Source: Tilletia caries
Lineage: Eukaryota; Basidiomycota; Exobasidiomycetes; Tilletiales; Tilletiaceae
Direction: 5' to 3'
Length of the DNA stretch: 64,000 nucleotides
NCBI GenBank assembly: GCA_032718865.1
Contig: JALUTQ010000045.1
Location: 1,302,001-1,366,000, forward strand
The notes under the pieces are model-generated. The model made no database searches, had not been told where the DNA came from, and saw only the letters and a program-made list of their open reading frames with translations. This document shows positions 32,811 through 44,368 of the stretch, one piece after another (position 1 is the first letter of the stretch; each line of letters begins with the position of its first letter). The position numbers and the translations under genes were made by a program.

Positions 32811-33280
32811 ACACGCGCGCAGTAGCAGGTTTGTGATCTTGAGATAAGTCTGATATGTCGGTGCCTGTTGCGGAGGTGGGGTGTTGAGGGAGGAGGTTGT
32901 GGGAGGGAAGAAGAACGACGCGTCCGATCCAATCCAACACCTGAGACGCGAGGCGCGCTTGAAATTTCCAGTACGCAACGCGCAACGCGTCGAAGCAAGT
33001 GATCATCGCAACCAAAAATCATGCGCTTTTGCTCCCGGCCGAGAGAGCTCAACGTTCAACCGCCTCACACAGCCCTCTTGCACCCAGCTGCCGCTTGCCG
33101 CTTTTTTGTCGCTGTGCTCGCAACTCAGCCGACAAACGAAGCAGCCTCACGCCACGGTGCCAGCACCGCCCTGTCATCGCCGGCCGTCTCATGCTCGGTC
33201 TCTCCTTTGCCGACACTATACTACTGGGGGCATAGCTTTTGTTAGTGGCGGCCAGAAAAGCTTTTCGTGAATTCTTGTTG
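32811..33280. other. Promoter region of the Tos4-like gene, interrupted by transposons on its right
   Basis: It contains two ACGCGT boxes and other CGCG-rich tokens. The sequence on its right is insertion DNA. Without the insertions this region would continue directly into base 46476 and the membrane-protein gene. Confidence 0.6.
32918..32923. promoter_or_regulatory. ACGCGT (MCB-like) box
   Basis: This lies 108 bp upstream of the ATG of the Tos4-like gene; another copy is at 32985-32990. In budding yeast, TOS4 and PLM2 are SBF/MBF targets, so the boxes fit G1/S control. However, ACGCGT also occurs several times within the coding region, so chance is possible. Confidence 0.4.
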
Positions 33281-33287
33281 GCTTCCC
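33281..33287. repeat. Left target-site duplication GCTTCCC of the large transposon
   Basis: GCTTCCC directly precedes the CACAGTAAA end. The same 7 bp directly follow the opposite end at 44620-44626. Confidence 0.8.
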
Positions 33288-34088
33288 CACAGTAAACCCT
33301 GATCCGCGGCTGAGACGCGGTACAGACGCGAGAGGGCCAGACGCCGCTCGGTTGCCGCCCAGCCGTGACTCGGCCGTGCTTTGGACGCGGTACAGGCGCG
33401 GTGGTCAGGAATTCGACGCTCAACCGCGTCCAGCGCTCGGCTCAGTCACGGTTCAGACGCGATTGAGGAGCGATCACTGATTATCTTACACAGCTGCTCC
33501 TCAGGTTTCCCTTCAGGCGCGGCTCAGACACGTTGCATTCACGATTCGGTCACGGTCTTGTATTCCAGCAGTCCTCTCCCACCTCCCCTGCTCTGCCTGC
33601 CACCTCCTCATCAACTCCCAAGTCCCAACCTCGCACAGTCGCACCTCTCCCATCAATCCAGCTTCCATCTCCAACCTCCCACTGATCAGATATCTGTAAT
33701 GCAAACGAGGATGAGTCAGTGACAGCGATATGGCGCATATGTACTACACCTGTCACCTGAATGACAATGAGAAGACTGCGAGGAGAAGAGGGAGGAGCAT
33801 AATAGCGTCAGCAAGACGACGATCAGAATCACTGAGCCTTGAGCATATACACTCTGACAATCACCTTGTATCGTCACGTTGTGCCTTCATCGTTGATGCA
33901 CAGGCCAGCAATGGACAGAGAGATGGAGGACCTATACGCTGCAGAACTCAGAAGTAAGTATGAGAGGAGTAAGGCAAAATAAGAAAGCAAAGGGAGGAAG
34001 TGTGTGAGCGCTGTTGTTGATGAAACTTGGAGAACAGAGGAGCATCAATCATCACTGTCAATCAAACTTCACCTGCTGATGAGAGAGT

Positions 34089-34319
34089 GACGCTTAAGTG
34101 GGTCAGCAGTCAGCATCCAATATCAATTGTAACAGTGCAGATGAAGTATCAATGGAGATCAGCGCCCAGCGGGGACAGAGATGAACGGGAAAGGAAATGT
34201 TAGCATGCACTCCGTGTTCAGTGACCTGTACATGGCCTGCACTGTGAAGAAGAATGACTGGCACGATAAGTAGGTGGTTGAGGTTAGTATCATGAGCTTT
34301 AACACTCATCCAAGTTGAG
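34089..34319. repeat. Internal duplication of the transposon, copy A (copy B at 35579-35849)
   Basis: About 230-270 bp shared in the same orientation with 35579-35849, including CAGCGCCCAGCG, AATGTTAGCATGCACTC and GACTGGCACGAT. Copy B has a ~40-bp insertion in the middle. A second direct pair is 34808-34910 and 37474-37582 (TTAGACCGTCAGTAA, GAGAGTCAGCAAGGAGAGCT). Confidence 0.8.
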
Positions 34320-36587
34320 ACTTGAGGGGCGACAACCTGTGACTTGCGGCAAGTGGAGGGGAAGGCCTCAATGTCGAAATGTCGATGTTTGAAGGAATGC
34401 CAACGGGGAGTGAGCAGAAAGCAGCAGTGTAAAGGCAGCGGCCAGCGCACAATAAAGCACTCACGAACGATTGGGCTGCTTGTCGCGTAAGACATTCAGA
34501 TATCTACAAACGTAATGCAGTGATATGGTGTTCGAGGATGATATTTTGTGTCAGCTGCCTGGGCCCTGGAGGAGGTGTTTTTCGGATGTATGCTGTCCGC
34601 CTTCATCTACTCACCTAACCTTCATGAGCTTTTTTCTGTGAGTCGGGGGGGAGGGGGGGTTGAGAACGAGAGTGAGTCGATTCGAGCCTTCCGAAGGGTA
34701 CCAGAGCTGAAGAGGGAGGAAGGGTCAGCCGTTAAGCGCAAGTTGGCACTTTGGCAGTCAATAGTGATTCATGAAGAAGGCGAATAATCGTTAGCAAAGG
34801 GAGATGAGTGTTAGACCGTCAGTAAGCAATGGAGGTGAGAGTCAGCAAGGAGAGCTCAGCATGAAGAGAATAGTTAGCACCAACATGTCAGCGCCAGCCT
34901 AAATCAGAAGGTCAAAGGACACGAGAATAACGGGAGAGGAGTCAGCCGTGATGCACGAGTCACGACTACGACGAGACGTGACCTGAGGCCGGAAGTAAGA
35001 GACGCGGGGCGGAAGGGGCTGTTGCTGCTGTTGCTGCTGGAGATGATGAGGAGAGGGCGGCGGATACGACGGCTTCATCGACTGCGACTCCCGGCAGCAC
35101 GGGCGACGAGGAACTTACTAGTTACTGGCTGTAACCCTCGCATGCAATCTCGGCGACGACGACGTGTATCCGTATCGCAACGAGGACTCTGAGGACGGCC
35201 TAGTTTCGAACGTGGCAGCTTGGTGAACTTTTCGACTCGTCTCTTCCCATCCAGCCACAGCAGCGTGGTGTGATGCCGTTGTCGAATGGTAGAAGGCCGA
35301 CGGCCGTGATTCGCTCTCCGGATCGGAGGAGCAGATGAGGGAGTCATTCTCGTCCTCGTCTCCAGCAGCATCGTCGAATCCGCCCGTCGGCGCGACACTA
35401 GCCCATGGGATGAGGTTGATGCTTCGGAGCGAAGGCAGCATGACGACAGACGAGTCCTCGCATGGCAGTGTGGATACGTCGCTGTGGCCCTGATACTGCG
35501 GCCGTCCGAGCTTCGTTCTGGACCATACCAGTGGAGCCGAGATCATGAACAATCAAGCTTGAGCTGCTCATGAAAGGGTGAAACTTAAGAGTGTCAGCAA
35601 TCAGCATCTAGCGTCAATCGTAGCAGTCCAATGAAATATCAGTGGAGGTCAGCGCCCAGCGAGCACAGACGACGGAGAAGAAAATGTTAGCATGCACTCA
35701 CATGTTCAGTGACCTGTGACGCTCCTCTGATTGTCTCCACCAATGTATGCTGTATGGGCCTGCACTGTAAAGAAGAAGGACTGGCACGATGAGTAGGTGG
35801 TTAAGGGTAGTATCATGATTCATGAGCTTTAACATTCATCCAAGTTGAGGGGCGACAGGAAAGTAGGAGTCCATATGTTAAAGGCGAATCGTCAGTCGAG
35901 GGAAGTGGTGTCAAAGGGGAAAGGCATAATCCACACTCGGACTCACCCACGAATGAACATGCATGCCGAAACCATGTCCATCTCGAGCCTGGAGTGTTGA
36001 TGGGCGCCTCGGAGACGCTTGAGAGCGAGAATATCAGTGTGCGCAAGCAACAGTAAATCACATCTGCAATCACAATTCACAACAAAGAAGAAGTGGGTAT
36101 GGAAGGCAAGGGTGAGAGAGCTGTCAGCGTTGTGAGCAGTAGGTGAGCAGTAGCGGTGTAAAGCAAAAGATCGTCAAGCTAGTCGACAAGGATCCAGGGT
36201 CAGCGATGGGAACGGGAAGAATCAAAAAAGGAAAGAAAGGTTAGCCATCAGCGACTTGCGGAAACCGCCGGAAAATGGTGGAGCGCATATATCAGGGACG
36301 GAACATCCGTCAGGGAGGAGAAAAGGATGGAAGAGCCCTCATAAGGGTGCAGGACTGATGAACAGTGTTCCGAGCTCGCGGAGGACGAGGAACGGGGTCA
36401 GCATGGAGCACAGAACTACAGACGCGCGATCTGGTCACGAGTGATGAAATACGTACCTGTTCCATGATTGAAAGACGTGCTGGAGACTGGAGAGTGGAGC
36501 CTGGAGAAGAAGAAGGAGGAGAAGAACAGAGACGAGGTCATGATGAAGAAGGTGGGAAGAGGGGTGAGTAGCAACATACTCACTCAC

Positions 36588-37456
36588 CAGCATACCTTGC
36601 CTTCCTCGTACAGATTGGGTGAGACACGCCCGTTGCCCTGATACATCGAGTCATCGACACAGATCATGTCAGTTTCTTCACATAGATAAATGCTTGCAAA
36701 TCAGAACTCACGTTCGTCCAGCTGTGGAAATGAGCGAGTGGTGGTTCGTGCGGGTAGGTCGGCTTGAGGCAGAAGTCTATCACAAACGGCGCGTCTTCGT
36801 ATCTGCAATGCATGCGCAAAAGCAAACAGGTCAGCTCTTCCATCGGCAAAGAACCAGATGGCGCGGATAGAGAAACGCACGGCGTGTTTTCGCTTCCGAT
36901 AATCAGCACACGTAGCAAGTCGGTACGGTCACCATACGTTCGCACCAAGATGGAGTCTGCAGAGATCATCAGGAAGGAGTAAGTACACCAGCGGAGAGAT
37001 CCTCGACATTAGCAGAGGTAATCGACTGCGCCAGAACCCCAACGTACCAGGCAGGGCATTCTGCAAAATCTTGAACTCCTTCTGTATCCGACTGAAGAAC
37101 GCCTGGGTCGAAGTAGACCAGGGCTCCCGGATGAACGCCTGGTCAGTCGGAGCCTCGTCCAAAACCTCGAACCGGCTCCACCGCTCGTCGTCGTCCGGCA
37201 TGTTCGCGCCCGTCGAGTGTACGTGCGGCATCCCGCCGTCGACTGTGACCCTGCGCTCGTGCTCCATGCAGATACGAAGGCGTTCTGTGCCGCACCGTCG
37301 TCGTCCCCGTCCCTCTCACATTGAAGTCCATATCATCGGACCCATCTTCCTCGTCGTCGCCGCTGCTGTCCCCACTATCAAGGCCGTCGACCTCCATATC
37401 CTCCCACTCGTCCCTTGGCAATGCCCCAGCAGAGCGGGGTGTTGAGGAAGATGCTG
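36588..37456 (-). CDS. UBE2O/BIRC6-type ubiquitin-conjugating (E2) domain gene, ends undefined
   Basis: Five exons can be joined in frame: 37456-37320, 37261-37048, 36956-36881, 36802-36712 and 36637-36588. They give an acidic segment (DEWEDMEVDGLDSGD) and then a UBC fold: FFSRIQKEFKILQNALP, DSILVRTYGDRTDLLRVLI, NTPYEDAPFVIDFCLKPTYP, HEPPLAHFHSW and GRVSPNLYEEGKVC. The order and spacing match the UBC domain of large E2 enzymes such as UBE2O and BIRC6. The Cys after GKV is at the active-site position, but its codon (36591-36593) lies between two possible donors (GTATGC at 36595 and GTGAGT at 36587), so its retention is uncertain. The C-terminal helices of the fold are not recognisable downstream. 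The start and first exons were not found. Confidence 0.75.
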
Positions 37457-37708
37457 CTGGCGAGGAATGTAGCGTTAGACCGTCAGTAATCAATGAAGGG
37501 GAGAGTCAGCAAGGAGAGCTGAACATGAAGAGAACAGTCATCAACAAATAAGTCAACGTCTGGCGTCAGCCTAAATTAGAAGAAAAGAGAGATATGTCAG
37601 CGACCAGCGTTCAAGGTCGGTGTGTGCAGAATCAAGAATGGAGGAGCAAGCATGCGGGGATTGCGATTGGGGCTCGGGCAGCGAGAGTGAGTCGTCGTGG
37701 TCTAAGGC

Positions 37709-40237
37709 CTAGGTTGTCTTAGCCTTCCTGGTTCCCTTGATGTCTTTGACATCAGGGATGGGCAAGCCGGCTTTGGCGCACTTCACCTGGGTGACGGTCA
37801 GAACGATTGTTCCGTTCTCCACGCCGGCTACCATCTTGCCGAGGAGGGATTCTTTCCTCTCAACCTTGTCGAATGGCTTTGAGGCGTGGCCGAGGATCTC
37901 GATGAGGGCAGCCTTGCCCAGACTCTTGGGTCACAAAGAAGTAAGAACATAGTCAGTAAATTGTGCATGTACATGGTGGAATGAGATGACAACTGACCTT
38001 CAAGCTTGTCTCCGTGACAATTCCTTTCTTCAGCTCCACTGCTCCTCTGCCGCGTGACGACTCGGCGGTAGCACTGGTAGCTTGACGGTCGGCAGCGAGA
38101 GAAGGCGTTTCAGAGGCGAGTGGCTGAGAAGAAGAGAAGTCGGTCTTGAATGCTGCTTCAATGCATTCGCTGATTTTTTGAATGTGAAGCTTGACCAGAG
38201 GCTGCGGTCCGGATCCAGTATTGTCTCGCTCCTCCTTTGCAATCGCCCAGATGCGCAGCACAGCTGAAAGTACGCGGCGAGCGTTTCGAATCGATCCGAA
38301 GGTGATGCGATCTTTGAGAGCATCGTGATACCTCCACGTGCCAATCTCGTCGTGGCCAAACGAGATACCGCTCTTGTCCGGGTCCTCAAGATCCGGGATT
38401 GCTCCTTCCAAACACGCCAGCCAAGCCAGGAACCCCGCGTCTCCGTCTTGCTCGGGATCGAAGCCGTATTCCTCGGCATTCTCCAACACATGCAAAGCCC
38501 CAAGCACATATGGACGCTCTTCCAGCGCGGAATACTTGGTTTGTAGAGCAGACAGCAGAGTTTTTGGTTGTTGGGGGGTGAGCTTACTGACGTCGCTGGC
38601 TCGCATATCTGCAGTAGGGCTGCCGGACTTCGACAGTGCCAGCAGTGGCAGGCTTCCGCTCGACGACCGGCGCACATGGGAGGAATGAGTGCTGGAGGCT
38701 GGCGGGTCCACGGAACGTCTTGAGTCGGCAGAACGAGTTGGAGCCACTAGGCGGTTCGAAGCGGCATCAACAAGGAGGTCCAAAGCGGCAGACGTTCGTG
38801 TGGGTATGGTGAGACCACGACGTGGAGATGCAGGCAATCCTGTGTAGAAGAGAAGAGAAGGGTCAGCTTGACGATGTGAGATCTTGAATGTATGCCAAAT
38901 CCTGAGGATATACCGACCTTGAGCGATCGTACGGTTCAAGTTACCGGTCCCAGAAGCAGAAGCCTGTGGAGTGGTACGACTCGAACCAACAGCATTGAGA
39001 GAGCGAGCGACGGGACGTGAGGCACTGCTAGAAGCAGGGGCTGCGGTCCGAGCCAAGTTAGAGACACTGGGATCTGTACGAGCGGGAGCAGTGGTTCGGG
39101 AGCCTGTGGGCGAAGAATGTTGTGAGTACTGAGTACGCTGGTACGCATATATGCATGTTGGTATCGTCTGAAGCGTACTACTTACTGTTGGTGAACAAAG
39201 CATTGGCCTTTGTTCGGAAGATGATGGAGTCCTTCTCCTCCTCGTCGCTTGTCATCGAATCGTCGCTCTCTGTACCCTTCTCCCTCGCATTTTTGCTTTC
39301 CCTTCCCAGCATTAGTAGACGATCGAGCCGATGCGTTCTGCTTCTTGCTTGGAGACGGTCGTGCCGAAGATTCGATTGCGTTGCCCGGTTCTGTTGTGGC
39401 TTCGTTTCGTTTGCGTTTGCTGGCAACTTCGACAGGTAATGCATTCCGCTTGGCTCTCGAGACCGTCTCGCACTTTGACTTCAGATGTTTCTGGATCCAG
39501 AACAGCGCCTTGTAGTGCTGAGTGCACCAGGAGAGGACGGGGAACCGCTTTTCCAGTCCTTGAAAGATGACGATGAGATCTCGGAGGTAGTGGGTCCGGT
39601 AGAGCTCGTAGTTGCGTGGCTTGTTCCTTAGCCACGCGGGGAGCTCAATATCGTCCAACGCGGCCGCGGCGATTTGTACAGCTGTTTCAATCTCGTCTAT
39701 CATGTCCTCGTCGATCGGATTTCCGTCCATATCGCGAGTGATCTCCTCTTTGCCGTACTTGCGGTTCTTGTGTAGTTTCTGGGCATCAGCTTGCGTCCAT
39801 ATCATCAGCTCGGCGTTCAGGAATTCCTCCAATGGAATAGATGGGATCATCGCCATATCAACGCCATGTAGCACAGCTGCACTGCCGCCGGAGTCCTTGT
39901 CGACGTTGGAAGTGCTGATCGTGCTCTGAGGCTTGTTAAGCAGAGTAGTGAGACTAGAGTTCGATCTGGCAAGGTCTGTATTCGTGGCCTCCAAGGTAGC
40001 GACGCGTTCCGAAGTTCGACTCAGCTGTTCCATGACCGACTGTATGTGAGGATGAGTGATGATGATGCGGTGGGGGATGTCGCCAACGTTGTGCTCTCCC
40101 CAGAACAGAGTCGGAAGGGAGCGACGATGAGGGTCGAAATGTTCATTGTGCTGAATTGAGGGTATGTAAGGGCTGCGAGACGAGCTGCGTTCCGGCAGGA
40201 AGCCGTCGCCTTGATAAATCGATTGATAGCCTGTCAT
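37709..40237 (-). CDS. Unrecognised multi-exon transposon cargo gene
   Basis: The start is the ATG at 40237 (MTGYQSIYQGDGFLPE). Exons are about 40237-39350, about 39295-39186, 39103-38918, 38839-37998 and 37924-37709. The first junction is unclear: the frame changes by one base near 39295-39350, either through a short intron with a TACTAAT branch site or an indel. Visible parts are a short coiled coil (VMEQLSRTSERVATLEATN), a compact region with WLRNKPRNYELYRTHYLRDL and KRFPVLSWCTQHYKALFWIQ, a Ser/Arg-rich linker, a folded-looking block (LSALQTKYSALEERPYVLGA, GTWRYHDALKDRITFG), and a basic C-terminus ending GTRKAKTT. I do not recognise the family. Being co-oriented with the transposase inside the element, it may serve transposition, but that is inference. 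Confidence 0.65.
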
Positions 40238-41180
40238 GATGAAAGAGTGAGGTTGAGAGTGAGTTTGAGAGTGAGTTTGAGAGTGTTTGGAAGGAGTTGT
40301 GGTGGTAGTGATGATGGTTAGGAGAGGGAAGGGCCGGTAATGTGATCGACTTTCAACACATACTCGCATGCCGGACAAGTGACAACTCAATCACCAGTGA
40401 CCAGACTACCTCAGGCTAGTAGGACGAAAGACAAGAGTACGATGCGATGGCTGGATTGTGGCTTTGAAGTCTGGAGCGCGCTGAAGCGATGAGGAACGAT
40501 CTGCGGTGGAATGGGGACGCTATAGGGATGGGAGACCAGAGAGAGGTGCATGTATGCGGGTCGAGACCCGGAATAGGGAAGGAGCGAGCGCAGGAAGGAG
40601 TGATCTGTATGACTGTATGCGGTGATGCAAATGATGACGGAATGCAATGACGAGGGTATCCTGGACTTCGATGTCGTCGGGAATGGCGGACAGCTCGTGG
40701 TGCCGTGGGGGGGGGTCGCGAGTCGAGATGGTTGTCCGAGCCTGAGTCATGAGTGCAATGTGTTATGTGGATGACCATTGACCAATAACGATGGTCACTA
40801 CTCACTGCTGCTGATGCGAAGGTGCGGGCTGGTTCGTGATGAGAGGAGAAGACGGGAATGTCAGTACATGCTTCAGACGTTCAGAGATCAACGAGCAGAG
40901 CAGTACAACTCACGGACTCCTGCTACGCTGATTGCTGATGCATGTTGATGAGTAGTGATGATGTGATGGTCCAGTTGACGAGAAGGCGGGTCAATCGAGA
41001 TGCAAAGCGAAGTAGCGGGAGAGCTGAGTCAAGAGAAGGAGAAGAGTGAAGCAACCACGGTTTCCGCTCGTGGCTCGCTGCTGTGGGTCAAGGATGAAGA
41101 GAACAGCATCACAATACACACTTCAAAGGCTATCCGCTAGAAGACGAAGCGTACTCACAGCCACAAGCCCACAAGCATTG
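40238..41180. other. Gap inside the transposon, no recognised gene
   Basis: 943 bp between the cargo gene start and the transposase stop. It has short SHS/QTH-coding repeats near 40245-40290 (GAGAGTGAGTTT) and otherwise nothing supported. It probably holds the promoter of the cargo gene. Confidence 0.4.
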
Positions 41181-44100
41181 TCAAAAAGCGTCCTCCTTCT
41201 CGTCGTCTTCGTCCTCGTACCACGTTGGTTTCCGCAAGATGTACACATAATCGTCCAGCTCGAGGATCCCGATGGGCTCTACGATGTCCTTGATATCAAC
41301 CAGAACCCACTGGTCCGTCCACGATCCCCGAGTGATGCCCAACGTGGTCTCGATGTTGCCAATTTCTCGAGCCAGCGCATAGGCCTGATTGGGTGAAATG
41401 ACCTTTGTTGGCAGTTCATCCTCTTCGTTCCCGATCACAACAAAACAGTATGCTTCAGCATACACTCCGCCTGATGCAGCAAAGCGAGAGCACCTTCGCT
41501 TGGCGTTCTCGTCCATCTGCGTTCCCCTAATTGACTGGCCGGAAGGTAGAGTGAGCTTGCATCGCGGGTGCGCAAAGGGGTTTGCGACGGTGATGATACG
41601 GTCGCGGACGAGTCGTTCAAGGAGCGGCATCACGATATCGTCAACCTCCTCACTGGGTCGATGGTTGTCATTGGGCCGCACGGACAAAGTCATGCGCTTC
41701 TCTTCGTCGCCAGGAGGAGCAAGGTTGCTCTCGGTCATGATGCTGACGACACGCATGTGTTCGCGCTGAACGATGTTGTTGGCAATGTTGGGGAACGGAG
41801 CTTTCTTGGAACGCACGGAGCGTTTGGCAAGCCCAATCTCCCGTTCGCATCGCGCTTGAGAAGAGGTCCGCAAGCTTCCGTGCCAATAGACGAACGTGGC
41901 AACGTGCAGCAGTTGATGGACGGAAATGCTGCAAGGAAGTGTGCTGTGTGAGTTGTTGATTCAAGAACCAAGAAGATGCGATGGCAGCAGAGCGAGAGCA
42001 GGGAGACATACCTTGACCGGTGAATCCTGGAGAGATCATCGCTCACGAAGAGCCGCTCCCAAGCATGGACAAATCCTGAGAAGTGTTCCTGAATGGAAGC
42101 AAGCTGTCGGGTGGATACCCCGTTGTTGGACATCGTCAGCCGTACGCCCTGGACGAGATGGCCGATCATCTCTACCACCGCGATTGGTGCTCCGACGGAC
42201 AGCAAGAAAGGAAGCAGGTAGTAGTAGGTCATCGATGACCACTCGTGAAACTTGTAGTTGGCTGCATGCTCGAAGGGGTTTCGGGGAGCGGAAGCAGCGA
42301 AGCAACTGGGGAGGTCAATCCCTGCATCTTCGACCAGCTGACCGAACAAGGATGCCTGCTCGACCGTGAACGAGAAAGGGTCGCCGGGCAAGTTCTCGTT
42401 GAGGGTCGTCCAGATGATGGAGGAGATGTTGGATCCGAAAAGATGGAAGATGTCGGGAGGGAAGAAAGAAGGGTGAATGAAGCATGGAGAGAAGGCAAGC
42501 AAGGGCAATTGTACGATACCAGTCCTGCGCTGCACTTCGGCGCTTTCTGCATCGGTCAATGCCTCTCTGAGCTCCTGAAGGGCTTCGGCAAACGACTCGT
42601 TGGTGCGCAATGGGAGGTTGAAGGGGTCGTAGAGCTCCGGTCGGTCGATGTTGCGCTGCCGCCTCGTCCTTCCCCAGCTCGCCTCCGCATACTTACCCAC
42701 CGTACGCAGTGGGAAGTACCCGACCACCTGCCTGCTCGCAGGATAGTTGGCTACCATCAGGCAGGTCTTGCAGCCCGAGTAGCCCTGATATCCTGTCATG
42801 CCATTGATCTTTGTCGATCCTGGCTGATCGGCACACCCAGCAACCAACCAAGCCCGCCACAAGAACCATTCCTGTTTCGCCTCGTCCCAGATCCAGTACC
42901 CCAAAGCTGCGCGTGCCAGTTCCTGCATGATCGGCCACAGAAACGACTCGATGTCTCCTGGAGACTTCGGACCGGGAATGATGGTGCTGACAAATGTGCT
43001 GGACCTTTTGAAGCGTGAGGAGAGCGGGGTGTTGAGTGGAATGAGAAGAACAATCCAGCCGTCCGAGTCTGCTTTGTTCAACATCTGCGCGCCGTCCGTG
43101 CTCAGCATGAACAGGTCATATCGTGGGTCGTCAAAGAGACCTGTTTCAAGCAAGTGTTGGTGAATCTCGCCGTCTGGCCAGTCCTGGAAGACGTGTTCTG
43201 CTGTTCCAAACGTGTTCTTCGACTGTAGACCGCGGTCGAAAAGGTAGGAGCTCGTCTGTTGAGATCGAAACTGAGCGCGAATTCTGGGAAGGAGAGGAAG
43301 AGTGATGTATCTGCGCCGCGGCTTTCCGGTTCGATCAAAGCGAGGCTCGCCACAAACCTCTCCATCTCTCACATGTGGGCAATGATCCAAATCTGCGTTC
43401 GGGCCGACGTAGGCAATGCACGAGTTGACGCACATATCGTGCTCGTTCTGCTCGATGCCCGTCACTGACTTCACCAAAGTCAGAGCCCGCTTCTTGCTGT
43501 GGATATTGATAGTCGGATTTCGATCGTTGTAGCGTTTTGCGAAGCCGCTGTAAACCCGCTCCGTCCCGTCCACCTCGACCCAAGTTTGAAGGTGTCGAAC
43601 CGTTTCCTGCTCGCTGGGGGTAAGGTCTTGGAATCGGAGTCCTCTTCCCTGTCGCCTGGGCATCGGACCTGGATCGTAATCGTCTACTAGCTCGTTAAGG
43701 CGGTCTTGCGCATGAGTCGAGCGCGTGTATCGATCTCTCGCTCCTCCGGCTGCTGCCGCTGGCTGTCTTGCGCGTCCCTCTTCTTCTCCGTCGCTATCAG
43801 AATTGCTGTGATCCCGATACCGTTCCAAATTGCCGTCGCTCTCCTCGTCATCGTCGCCGTCACTCGGAGCACTGTCTCCAAGGAAAAGCAGCAAATCTGA
43901 GGCGACGGGCTCACCTCCTTGTCCTTCGTCCTCGCTCCCAGACATGTCCACATCGTCGGCAAGGGGAAAACCGTTGCCGAAGCCGTCATCTGAGGATGGT
44001 CCGAGGTTTTGGCCATAAGCTTCCTCCTCCTCCTCCTCCTCCTCCTCCTCCTCCTCCTCCTCCTCCTCCTCCTCCTCCTGCTGCTGCTGCTGGTCCTCCT

Positions 44101-44368
44101 CCTCCTCCTCTTGTTCCTGATCCTCCTTCTCCTCCGCCGCCCTCTGCTCCGCTTCCGCCTTCACTGCAATCTGCCCCTCGTTCCGCTGTAGAGCAAGAAG
44201 AAGCGCTCTTGCTGGCGGGTACCCGAGAGTCTTCGCGCGGCTGACCTCGTCCTTGTCGGCCGCAATGTGGCGGTCTCTTGAACGAGATGTGATTGTGCGG
44301 GACTCGTCCCCCTGCCTTGCGCAGCGGCCGTGACACCAGCAGAGGACGCGCTGATCTCTGCGCTTCAT
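41181..44368 (-). CDS. Tnp2-like transposase (En/Spm-CACTA type)
   Basis: Two exons: 44368-42012 and 41928-41181; 1034 codons plus stop. The start MKRRDQRVLCWCHGRCA begins a small Cys/His segment, followed by a very acidic Glu run (codons at about 44020-44110) with a Gln patch. The transposase core shows CVNSCIAYVGPNADLDHCPH and CGEPRFDRTGKPRRRYITLP. Then come YDLFMLSTDGAQMLNKADSD, with the DGA/DSD acidic residues typical of Tnp2, IIPGPKSPGDIESFLWPIMQ and NGMTGYQGYSGCKTC. The second exon has the family's late ARCEREIGLAKRSVRSK motif. The frame is intact, so the protein may be active. The family call is from motif order; I could not search. Confidence 0.85.
44020..44110 (-). repeat. GAG trinucleotide tract coding polyglutamate
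   Basis: About 19 near-consecutive GAG codons followed by CAG codons within the transposase N-terminal region (CTC and CTG on the plus strand). Confidence 0.95.

Noticed and set aside
42245..43018. 257-codon plus-strand frame opposite the transposase
   Set aside because: No recognisable domain, and it lies fully antisense to well-conserved transposase motifs.
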